The notes under the pieces were generated by a model. The model did no database searches, was not told the origin of the DNA, and saw only the letters and a program-made list of their open reading frames with translations. 6,003 bases of DNA from Oscillospiraceae bacterium (GTDB taxonomy: Bacteria; Bacillota; Clostridia; Oscillospirales; Oscillospiraceae), in the NCBI GenBank assembly GCA_017558545.1, contig JAFYUG010000307.1, forward strand, positions 1-6,003, written 5' to 3'. The first letter of the stretch is position 1, and the number at the start of each line of letters is the position of its first letter. Below, in pieces: positions 1 to 5,142 of this stretch. The translations under genes were made by a program, and so were the position numbers.

Positions 1-28
1 ACTGCCTTAGCATATGAGCTTAGAAATC

Positions 29-150
29 TCCGACACCACGGGTGGGGATTTTAGTGTCAGGCAAAATTGAATGATGCAGGTGGGCTGTCGCCCACCAAAA
101 AATGAAATGAAGTCTGGCGCTAAAATCCGCCCCGTGGTGCGCACTTCGGA
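29..150 (+). other. Long imperfect inverted repeat; structured RNA or palindromic repeat element of unknown identity
   Basis: No gene lies in 1-207; this hairpin is what the stretch holds. Positions 34-42 pair perfectly with 131-139. After a small internal loop, 46-62 pair with 112-128. At the tip 79-85 and 90-96 form a perfect 7-bp hairpin with loop TGTC. An outer CCGA/TCGG helix (30-33/146-149) closes the base across a 6-nt bulge. The three non-Watson-Crick positions in the long stem (55/119, 57/117, 61/113) are all G-U if the plus strand is transcribed and would be A-C if the minus strand were, which favours a plus-strand RNA. I could not match it to a known riboswitch, ribozyme, 6S, SRP or tmRNA. 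A non-coding RNA, a cis-regulatory structure, or a MITE/REP-like repeat are all possible. No obvious target-site duplication flanks it. Positions 151-221 are AT-rich with nothing else I can support. Confidence 0.6.
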
Positions 151-221
151 TTATATCGTTCAGGCTATAGTAATCAAATTTATATGTTTATAATAAAATT
201 TTTACGGTGAATATGCAAGCT

Positions 222-257
222 AAAAAAAGGCCGGACTTATATAAAGTCCAGCCTTTT
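222..257 (-). terminator. Rho-independent terminator of the rplU-rpmA operon
   Basis: Read on the minus strand, a 14-bp stem (225-238 with 244-257) with a 5-nt loop is followed by a run of seven T (228 to 222). The one odd position (232/250) is a G-U pair in the minus-strand RNA but a C-A mismatch in the plus-strand RNA, so the structure is optimised for minus-strand transcription. It starts 14 nt beyond the rpmA stop codon. Because rpmA is followed by a terminator, obg, often the next gene in Bacillota, is not co-transcribed here. Confidence 0.9.
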
Positions 258-270
258 AATAAATCCTCAA

Positions 271-531
271 TTACTGAGCGATTTCGTAAACAGAGACCTT
301 CTTGCGGTCCTTGCCCATGCGCTCAAACTTCACAGTGCCGTCCACGAGGGCGAACAGAGTGTCGTCGCCACCCTTACCAACGTTGGTGCCGGGGTGGATT
401 TTGGTTCCGCGCTGTCTGACAAGGATGTTGCCGGCCAGAACAAACTGACCATCGGCTCTCTTGGGTCCGAGACGCTTGGACTCGCTGTCGCGACCGTTAC
501 GGGTAGAACCCATACCTTTTTTATGTGCCAT
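271..531 (-). CDS. rpmA: 50S ribosomal protein L27
   Basis: Bacterial L27 is a large-subunit protein whose N-terminal tail reaches the peptidyl-transferase centre. The 86-residue product has the usual family length and motifs: MAHKKG at the N-terminus, then STRNGRDSESKRLG (about 9-22), ILVRQRGTKIHPG (36-48) and NVGKGGDDTLFAL (50-62). The ATG at 531 has a strong GGAGGT site (541-546) nine bases upstream. The codon immediately before this ATG is TAA in frame, so no longer N-terminus is possible. This matters because most Bacillota make L27 with a short N-terminal extension ending in a phenylalanine-containing cleavage site removed by the protease Prp. Here the protein begins directly with the mature-type sequence and prp is absent from its usual place. 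It is the second gene of the operon after rplU and is followed by a terminator. Confidence 0.98.
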   Translation of the reverse strand: MAHKKGMGSTRNGRDSESKRLGPKRADGQFVLAGNILVRQRGTKIHPGTNVGKGGDDTLFALVDGTVKFERMGKDRKKVSVYEIAQ

Positions 532-576
532 TTAGGTTACACCTCCATGTGTCAAAATTATATCGCGGAAAAGAAC

Positions 577-891
577 TTATGCGTTGATAGCTTCGATCTG
601 AACCTTGGTGTAGGGCTGTCTGTGGCCCTGAGTCTTGCGATAACCCTTCTTGGGCTTCATCTTGTAGACGCGGATCTTCTTGCCCTTGCCATTCTTAACG
701 ACGTTGCCGGTAACGACAGCGCCCTCAACAACGGGAGTGCCGAAAACGGAGGACTCTTCGTCGATGACTGCAAGAACCTGGTCAAACTTAACGGTCTCGC
801 CGGCTTCAACGTCAAGCTTCTCAACGAAGATAACGTCGCCCTCGGCAACACGGTACTGCTTGCCACCGGTTACGATGATTGCATGCTTCAT
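577..891 (-). CDS. rplU: 50S ribosomal protein L21
   Basis: L21 binds 23S rRNA and is an early assembly protein of the large subunit. The product is 104 residues, normal for the family. It starts MKHAIIVTGGKQYRVAEGD, the typical L21 N-terminus, and ends with the conserved basic stretch KKGYRKTQGHRQPYTKVQI (about 80-98). An open frame continues upstream to an ATG at 942, but those 17 extra residues are unlike any L21. The ATG at 891 has an AGGTG ribosome binding site (899-903) seven bases upstream, so I chose 891. It is the first gene of the operon; rpmA follows after 45 nt containing only the rpmA ribosome binding site. A sigma-A promoter and a structured leader of about 78 nt precede it, consistent with autogenous control as seen for other ribosomal protein operons, though that is inference here. 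Confidence 0.97.
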   Translation of the reverse strand: MKHAIIVTGGKQYRVAEGDVIFVEKLDVEAGETVKFDQVLAVIDEESSVFGTPVVEGAVVTGNVVKNGKGKKIRVYKMKPKKGYRKTQGHRQPYTKVQIEAINA

Positions 892-925
892 TTGGTTGCA
901 CCTGCCTTTCTTTTGCAGACTCGCT

Positions 926-954
926 TTTAAGGTGGAAACCACATTTCACTTAAA
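926..954 (-). promoter_or_regulatory. Leader hairpin in the rplU 5' UTR, candidate ribosomal-protein leader
   Basis: In the minus-strand transcript, TTTAAGTGAAA (954 to 944) pairs with TTTCCACCTTAAA (938 to 926), giving 11 base pairs with two single bulged C residues and a 5-nt loop. It lies between the predicted transcription start (about 969) and the rplU start. Leaders upstream of rplU are known in Bacillota (the L21 leader family), but I cannot confirm membership by eye. A weak CTGC/GCAG pairing (902-905 with 915-918) also touches the edge of the ribosome binding site. Confidence 0.5.
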
Positions 955-975
955 CCTTCTCAATGCGGCCATAAT

Positions 976-1004
976 AATATACCACGCCATATTGGCAATG
1001 TCAA
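976..1004 (-). promoter_or_regulatory. Sigma-A promoter of rplU-rpmA
   Basis: On the minus strand TTGACA (1004 to 999) is a perfect -35 element, followed by exactly 17 bases and TATATT (981 to 976) as -10. Transcription should begin near 969, leaving a leader of roughly 78 nt before the rplU ATG. The near-consensus match fits a strongly expressed ribosomal protein operon. Confidence 0.9.
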
Positions 1005-1059
1005 TAGAAAAATTGGGAAAATTTCATTAAAAAAGCACAATATTTTGTAGTTTTTTCAC

Positions 1060-1097
1060 GGAAGAAGGGAGCTTTCGGCAGTTAACCGAAAGCTCCC
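1060..1097 (-). terminator. Rho-independent terminator downstream of rnpB
   Basis: A perfect 12-bp GC-rich stem (1067-1078 with 1086-1097) with a 7-nt loop lies directly after the 3' end of rnpB on the minus strand. It is followed by TTCTTCC, a modest U-rich tract. The plus-strand side has no T run, so it acts on the minus strand. It separates rnpB from the rplU promoter. Confidence 0.85.
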
Positions 1098-1099
1098 AT

Positions 1100-1590
1100 G
1101 ATGCGAGTTGGTCTGTAAGCCGGGTTCTGTCTTAAACGACCATCTATCTGTGGCCTGTCGTTGCCAACAGGCTCAAGCCGCCTCCTCGGAACGGTCGGGC
1201 AAACCTATGTGTTCCTCCACGGCGTTGCTCCGGATAGAGTTTACAGCGCCAACGTGTCTCCACGCGGCGGGTGAGCTCTTACCTCGCCTTTCCATCCTTA
1301 CCGCGCCTACGTCGCGGTAAGGAGCATTTTGGACGCTTACGCATCCAAAATGTGTCCGCGCGGCGGGGAATTTAACGTGCTTGGGGGCGCTGCCCCCCTG
1401 CACACAAACCCCCCGTTTTTGCAGATAGACTTACCAATCAAAAACGTAGGTACGGCGGTATATTTCTGTTGCACTTGTCCGAGGGTTACCCCTGGCGGGC
1501 GTTACCCGTTATCCTTGCCCTATGGAGCCCGGACTTTCCTCACGCAGAGCCTTTCGGCTTCTGCCCGCGGTCGTTCGGCCTACTCGCAAA
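1100..1590 (-). ncRNA. rnpB: RNase P RNA, bacterial type A, with enlarged P12
   Basis: This is the catalytic RNA that removes 5' leaders from tRNA precursors, working with the RnpA protein. On the minus strand the P4 core GAGGAAAGTCCGGGCTCC (1541 to 1524), GTAAACTC...CCGGAGCAA (1244 to 1225) and the 3' core ACAGAACCCGGCTTA (1130 to 1116) are all present. P1 is a 7-bp helix between 1582-1588 and 1102-1108, which fixes both ends to within a few bases. P3 ends in a GAAA loop (around 1554). The arrangement of P13-P14 and P16-P18-like segments is type A, as usual in Clostridia. The RNA is about 490 nt, well above the usual 350-400, because P12 carries an extra 131 nt (1313-1443). Its own promoter and terminator flank it. 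Exact mature ends are approximate. Confidence 0.97.
1306..1450 (-). other. Expanded P12 arm of RNase P RNA
   Basis: CCTACGT (minus strand, 1450 to 1444) pairs with ACGTAGG (1312 to 1306) as a 7-bp P12 base, enclosing 131 nt. Three further helices lie inside: 1415-1421 with 1439-1445 (7 bp, sharing two bases with the P12 base stem); 1377-1380 plus 1383-1388 with 1392-1397 plus 1400-1403 (GC-rich); and 1325-1336 with 1341-1352 (12 bp). The last is capped, on the minus strand, by GTAA, a GNRA tetraloop, and its single irregular pair is G-U in the minus-strand RNA. P12 is known to vary in size and to be peripheral to catalysis. Whether this is an insertion or a lineage-specific expansion cannot be told from one sequence. 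Confidence 0.75.
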
Positions 1591-1594
1591 TGAG

Positions 1595-1623
1595 ATTTTA
1601 CTAAAGAGACCTATCAAAGTCAA
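1595..1623 (-). promoter_or_regulatory. Sigma-A promoter of rnpB
   Basis: On the minus strand TTGACT (1623 to 1618), a 17-base spacer and TAAAAT (1600 to 1595) form a good promoter. The predicted start, about 1588, coincides with the first bases of P1, so the RNA would need little or no 5' trimming. Confidence 0.88.
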
Positions 1624-1630
1624 TAAAAAC

Positions 1631-1659
1631 TTGTAATTATATTTAAATAGGTTTATAAT
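1631..1659 (+). promoter_or_regulatory. Sigma-A promoter of murD
   Basis: TTGTAA (1631-1636), 17 bases, then a perfect TATAAT (1654-1659). Transcription should start near 1666, giving a leader of under 20 nt that is essentially just the murD ribosome binding site. Its -35 lies seven bases from the -35 of the divergent rnpB promoter. Confidence 0.75.
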
Positions 1660-1670
1660 TAACGAATTAA

Positions 1671-1677
1671 AGAGGTG
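1671..1677 (+). promoter_or_regulatory. Ribosome binding site that decides the murD start
   Basis: AGAGGTG lies six bases before a TTG codon at 1684. The in-frame GTG at 1675 is part of this site and has no ribosome binding site of its own upstream, so TTG at 1684 is the likely initiator. Confidence 0.8.
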
Positions 1678-1683
1678 AATAAT

Positions 1684-3048
1684 TTGACACTCAATGAATA
1701 TGTAAATAATCTTAAAGATAAATCCATTGCCGTAATCGGCATTGGCATAAGCAATCTGCCCCTCATCAAGCTTTTGGCAAAAGAGGGCTGCAATGTAACC
1801 GCCTGCGACAAAAGAGACGAAAAAGCTCTTGGCGAAACCTACTCTGAGCTTTCCAACATGGGCGTTAAATTCAAGCTGGGAGAGGATTACCTCAAGGAGC
1901 TTAAATTTGATGTTATTTTCCGCACTCCGGGACTTCACCCCATGCATCTGGACTATGCCAAGGAAGCAGGAAGCCTTGTAACCAGCGAGATGGAGGCATT
2001 CTTTGCCCTTTGTCCCTGCCCCATAGTTGCCATCACCGGTTCCGACGGCAAGACCACCACATCCACCCTTATCTCTGAGCTGCTGAAGGCCGAGGGCTAT
2101 ACCGTCCATCTTGGCGGCAACATAGGCCAGCCTCTTCTCTGCGATGTGGACAATATGAAGAAAGAGGACATGGTGGTGCTGGAGCTTAGCTCCTTCCAGC
2201 TTCATAGCATGGATTGCCACCCCGATGTGGCCGTTATTACCAACATAAGCCCCAACCATTTGGATGTTCATCCCGATTATGAGGATTATCAGTTCGCCAA
2301 AAAGAGCATTTTCCTCCGTCAGGGCGAAAATGACCGCCTGGTGCTGAATTTGGATAATGAAATAACCGCAGCTTGCGCCAAAGAGGCCAAGGGCAAGGTG
2401 AGCTTCTTCACCCGCAGAGAAATTCTCGAAAAGGGCTGCTGCATAAAGGATGAAGCCATCTATCTTAATGGCCAGCACATTGTTGATAAGGCCGATATTC
2501 TCATCCCCGGCGAACACAACGTTGAAAACTACATGGCCGCCATTGCCGCCCTTGAAGGATATGTTTCCAAGGAGAGCATCCGCTCCGTTGCCATGAGCTT
2601 CGGCGGCGTTGAACACCGCATTGAGCTTGTACGCAAACATAAGGGCGTAAAGTATTATAATGACTCCATTGCCTCTTCCCCCAGCCGCACCGTGGCAGGC
2701 CTTAAGAGCTTTAAGCAGAAGGTAATCCTCATTGCAGGCGGCTATGATAAGCTCATTGGCTTTGAGCCCCTTGCGGAGGAAGCTGTTAAGAGCGTCAAGG
2801 CTCTCTATCTCTGTGGCCATACTGCGGAGAAGATAAAGGCTGCTATGCTCGCTCACCCCGACTATGATGCCGAGGCTATGCCCATCACTGTAATGGATGA
2901 CTTCACGGAAACTGTACTTGCGGCTTCCAAAATAGCGGTGGAAGGGGATATAGTTATTCTCTCTCCCGCCTGCGCTTCCTTCGATAAGTTCAAAAACTTC
3001 GCCGAGCGCGGAAAGAAATTCAAAGAGATAATAGGAGGCTTGGTTTAA
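1684..3048 (+). CDS. murD: UDP-N-acetylmuramoyl-L-alanine--D-glutamate ligase (MurD), variant clostridial form
   Basis: MurD is the cytoplasmic Mur ligase that adds D-glutamate to UDP-MurNAc-L-Ala using ATP. From the TTG start the protein has 454 residues, normal for MurD. Visible features: a Rossmann-like UDP-binding N-domain beginning SIAVIGIGIS (14-23); the ATP P-loop TGSDGKTTTS (118-127); GGNIG (144-148); ELSSFQL (167-173); ISPNHLD (188-194); a probable carbamylated lysine at about 206 in FAKKSIF; HNVEN (278-282); EHRIE (310-314); and the C-terminal glutamate-binding parts GGYDK (352-356) and LSPACAS (426-432). The usual NDSKATN motif reads NDSIASSP (326-333), so its lysine is replaced by isoleucine, and the G-x-G-x-S-G of the N-domain is followed by NLPL. 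The stop is one base before the next ATG, so it is co-transcribed with the peptidase genes. D-Glu specificity is assumed from the family. Confidence 0.94.
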   Translation: MTLNEYVNNLKDKSIAVIGIGISNLPLIKLLAKEGCNVTACDKRDEKALGETYSELSNMGVKFKLGEDYLKELKFDVIFRTPGLHPMHLDYAKEAGSLVTSEMEAFFALCPCPIVAITGSDGKTTTSTLISELLKAEGYTVHLGGNIGQPLLCDVDNMKKEDMVVLELSSFQLHSMDCHPDVAVITNISPNHLDVHPDYEDYQFAKKSIFLRQGENDRLVLNLDNEITAACAKEAKGKVSFFTRREILEKGCCIKDEAIYLNGQHIVDKADILIPGEHNVENYMAAIAALEGYVSKESIRSVAMSFGGVEHRIELVRKHKGVKYYNDSIASSPSRTVAGLKSFKQKVILIAGGYDKLIGFEPLAEEAVKSVKALYLCGHTAEKIKAAMLAHPDYDAEAMPITVMDDFTETVLAASKIAVEGDIVILSPACASFDKFKNFAERGKKFKEIIGGLV

Positions 3049-3049
3049 T

Positions 3050-4078
3050 ATGAATCTTGCCGAACTCACAATAGCCCTTTGTACAGCCGCCGGCCCTGCC
3101 GGTTTTGAAGAGGCTGCTGCTGAAGTTATCAAAAGGGAAATAGCTCCCTTTGTTGATGAAGTTAAAACCGATGTTATGGGCAATGTAATCGCCGTGAAGC
3201 GCTGCGGCAAGGAAAATGCCCCCTCCATTTTGCTGGATGCCCACATGGACGAAATCGGCCTCATGGTAACCGGTTATGTGGAAGGCCATCTGCGCTTTAA
3301 TACCATCGGCGGCGTTGACCCCCGCATGCTCCCTGCAAGAGAGATAAAGGTTATGAGCGAAGAGCCTCTCTATGGCGTTATCAGCGTAATGCCTCCCCAT
3401 GCTCTCTCCTCCGGAGATATGAGCAAGGCTCTGGGCATTGATGACCTTTTCATCGATGTTGGCCTCAGCGATGATGAAGCCAAGGAGAAAGTGCCCGTGG
3501 GCACTCCCTGCGTCTATGCGGACAGCGCCTTCCGCCTTGGTGATGGCAGCATCTGCGGCAAGAGCCTTGATGACCGCTCATGCGCCGCAATTATCATCAA
3601 AACTATGGAAGAGCTTTCCACAAAGGCCACCGATGTGGATATCTATTGCCTTTTCTCCGTTCAGGAGGAAATCGGCCTTCGCGGTGCAATAACCGGCGCA
3701 TTCGGCGCTGAGCCCGATTATGCCATTATTCTGGACGTAACCTTCGGCAAAACTCCCGATGTGGCCGCTCATAAGTGCCTGAAGATGGGCGGAGGCCCCG
3801 CCATAGGCGTTGGCCCCAATACCAACAGAGCATTTACTAAGAAGATTATAGATAAGGCCGTGGAAAAGGGCATAGACTATCAGCTTGAAGTTCTCCCCGG
3901 CAACAGCGGTACAAACGCATGGGTTATCCAAACTAGCCGCACCGGTGTTGCAACCGCCCTTGTTAGCCTGCCTTTGAAGTATATGCATTCCCCCGTGGAG
4001 ACCATGTTGGTGTCCGACGGTGAGAAAATAGTCAATCTTCTTGTGGAATTTCTCAGCGATGCAGGGGAGGTGCTCTAA
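3050..4078 (+). CDS. M42 family metallo-aminopeptidase, first of a tandem pair
   Basis: M42 enzymes (TET/FrvX/CelM-like) are cytoplasmic, dinuclear-metal aminopeptidases that trim peptides and usually form large dodecameric shells. The 342-residue length is typical. The metal and catalytic residues are all present: H65 and D67 in LLDAHMDEIG, D174 in GKSLDDR, the base and ligand pair E206-E207 in SVQEEIGLRG, D229 in IILDVT, and H313 in YMHSPVE. The GVDPR (88-92) and DDLFIDVG (131-138) segments are also characteristic. The ATG follows the murD stop by one base, with AGGAGG (3033-3038) inside the end of murD. Family members were once annotated as endoglucanase M, but peptidase activity is the accepted function. 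The preferred residue is not predictable. The neighbourhood suggests general peptide turnover, or possibly processing of wall-derived peptides; the latter is inference only. Confidence 0.95.
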   Translation: MNLAELTIALCTAAGPAGFEEAAAEVIKREIAPFVDEVKTDVMGNVIAVKRCGKENAPSILLDAHMDEIGLMVTGYVEGHLRFNTIGGVDPRMLPAREIKVMSEEPLYGVISVMPPHALSSGDMSKALGIDDLFIDVGLSDDEAKEKVPVGTPCVYADSAFRLGDGSICGKSLDDRSCAAIIIKTMEELSTKATDVDIYCLFSVQEEIGLRGAITGAFGAEPDYAIILDVTFGKTPDVAAHKCLKMGGGPAIGVGPNTNRAFTKKIIDKAVEKGIDYQLEVLPGNSGTNAWVIQTSRTGVATALVSLPLKYMHSPVETMLVSDGEKIVNLLVEFLSDAGEVL

Positions 4079-4080
4079 TC

Positions 4081-5115
4081 ATGCTTGATACTTTGAAAAC
4101 CCTTTGCTACCTCTCCGGTGTTTCCGGATTTGAGGACGAAGTTAGAGATTATATCCTTGAGCGCGTTATGCCCTATGCCGAGAGCGTTGCAACCGACCCC
4201 ATGGGCAACCTTATCGTTTTCAAAAAGGGCGCAAAAGAGCCCAGGCAGAAAATTATGATTTGCGGCCATATGGACGAAGTTGGTCTTATTGTTATGGGCG
4301 TCACCGATGAAGGCTACCTGCGCTTTGGCTGCGTGGGCGGCATTGACCGAAGAGTGCTCATAGGCAAGAGAGTATATGTTGGCGTGGATAGAATTCCCGG
4401 AATCATTGGCATCAAGGCCATCCATCAGACCAGCCATGATGAAGAGGGCAAAGTCCCCTCCGTTGAGGATATTTACATAGACATCGGCTGCTATGATAAG
4501 GAAAGCGCGGAAAAGCTGGCAAGTCTTGGAGACTTCTGCTGCTTTGACGATACCGTTGTTGAATTTGGCAACGGCTTCCTTAAGGCCAAGGCCATTGATG
4601 ACCGCGTTGGCTGCGCCGCCATGGTGAAGCTTTTGGAAAGCGATCTGCCCTGCGACGCATGGTTTGTTTTCTCCGTTCAGGAGGAAGTTGGCGCAAGGGG
4701 CGCAGGCGTTGCCTCCCATAGACTTGCTCCCGATATCTGCCTCGTTCTGGAGGGCACAACCGCCACCGATGTCCCCGGTATTCCCGAAGCCAAACGCATC
4801 TGCACCGCAGGCAATGGCATAGTCATTCCCTTTATGGATAGCGGCACGGTTTATGATAAGGAGTTCTATGCTTTCATAAGCGCCACCGCCGATGAGAAGG
4901 GCATCAAATGGCAGACCAAGACCAGAATTGCCGGCGGCACCGATGCCTACTCCATCCAGCGCTCCCGCGCCGGTGTTCATACCGCCGCTATTAGCTGCGC
5001 AGTTAGAAACATCCATTCTCCTGCATGCGTGGTTAAAATTTCCGAATGCGAGGATATGCTTCGCCTTTCCAAGGCCGTCCTTGAAAAAATCGCATCGGAA
5101 GAAATAGTTTTCTGA
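4081..5115 (+). CDS. M42 family metallo-aminopeptidase, second of a tandem pair
   Basis: A second M42 aminopeptidase, 344 residues, paralogous to its neighbour but clearly diverged. Conserved sites: H63 and D65 in MICGHMDEVGL, D173 in AIDDRVG, E201-E202 in SVQEEVGARG, and H312 in NIHSPA. The fourth metal-binding position is glutamate (E224 in LVLEGTTATD) instead of the aspartate found in the upstream copy; both residues occur in the family. The GGTDAY motif (285-290), involved in the active-site pocket of many M42 enzymes, is present here, while the first copy has NSGTNAW at the equivalent place, suggesting different peptide preferences. It begins two bases after the upstream stop, with GGGGAGG (4064-4070) as ribosome binding site, so the two are translated from one message. 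Mixed oligomers with the first copy are possible, since hetero-oligomeric M42 complexes have been described in archaea. Confidence 0.95.
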   Translation: MLDTLKTLCYLSGVSGFEDEVRDYILERVMPYAESVATDPMGNLIVFKKGAKEPRQKIMICGHMDEVGLIVMGVTDEGYLRFGCVGGIDRRVLIGKRVYVGVDRIPGIIGIKAIHQTSHDEEGKVPSVEDIYIDIGCYDKESAEKLASLGDFCCFDDTVVEFGNGFLKAKAIDDRVGCAAMVKLLESDLPCDAWFVFSVQEEVGARGAGVASHRLAPDICLVLEGTTATDVPGIPEAKRICTAGNGIVIPFMDSGTVYDKEFYAFISATADEKGIKWQTKTRIAGGTDAYSIQRSRAGVHTAAISCAVRNIHSPACVVKISECEDMLRLSKAVLEKIASEEIVF

Positions 5116-5142
5116 CATGATTCGATTATTGGGGCATAAAAT
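5115..5142 (+). promoter_or_regulatory. Candidate sigma-E-type sporulation promoter for yunB
   Basis: CATAAAAT (5135-5142) fits the sigma-E -10 pattern CATAnnnT. Thirteen bases upstream ACATGAT (5115-5121) is only a partial match to the sigma-E -35. The yunB gene of Bacillus subtilis belongs to the sigma-E regulon, which is the main reason to consider this. The predicted start (about 5148-5150) lies close to the ribosome binding site, leaving a very short leader, so the call is tentative. Confidence 0.4.

Noticed and set aside
63..113. Hammerhead- or twister-like ribozyme core within the 29-150 element
   Set aside because: Some fragments (TGATGCA, GAAA) look suggestive, but the conserved residues are not in the required positions relative to the stems.
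189..194. Perfect TATAAT on the plus strand as a promoter
   Set aside because: No -35 at the right distance and no plus-strand gene downstream; chance occurrence in an AT-rich stretch is likely.
1..207. Small protein gene or mobile element at the left edge
   Set aside because: No open frame with a ribosome binding site and no transposase remnants or target-site duplication; only the inverted repeat is supported.
394..930. Plus-strand open frame of 178 codons across rplU and rpmA
   Set aside because: Antisense shadow of two certain ribosomal protein genes, with no support of its own.
892..942. Longer rplU starting at the ATG at 942
   Set aside because: The added 17 residues do not resemble L21 and lie over the predicted leader hairpin; the ATG at 891 has a ribosome binding site and matches the family start.
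1675..1677. GTG start for murD
   Set aside because: It overlaps the ribosome binding site itself and has none upstream; the TTG at 1684 is correctly spaced.
1540..3264. Very long open frame (574 codons) on the minus strand opposite murD and part of rnpB
   Set aside because: It runs antisense through a clearly conserved murD and the RNase P RNA, has no family-like motifs or good ribosome binding site, and is explained by the codon bias of the plus-strand gene.
3020..3400. Minus-strand open frame opposite the first M42 gene
   Set aside because: Shadow of the conserved peptidase; no start signals or family features.
4075..5118. Long open frame (347 codons) on the minus strand opposite the second M42 gene
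   Set aside because: Mirror of a conserved peptidase gene; low-complexity composition and no recognisable domain.
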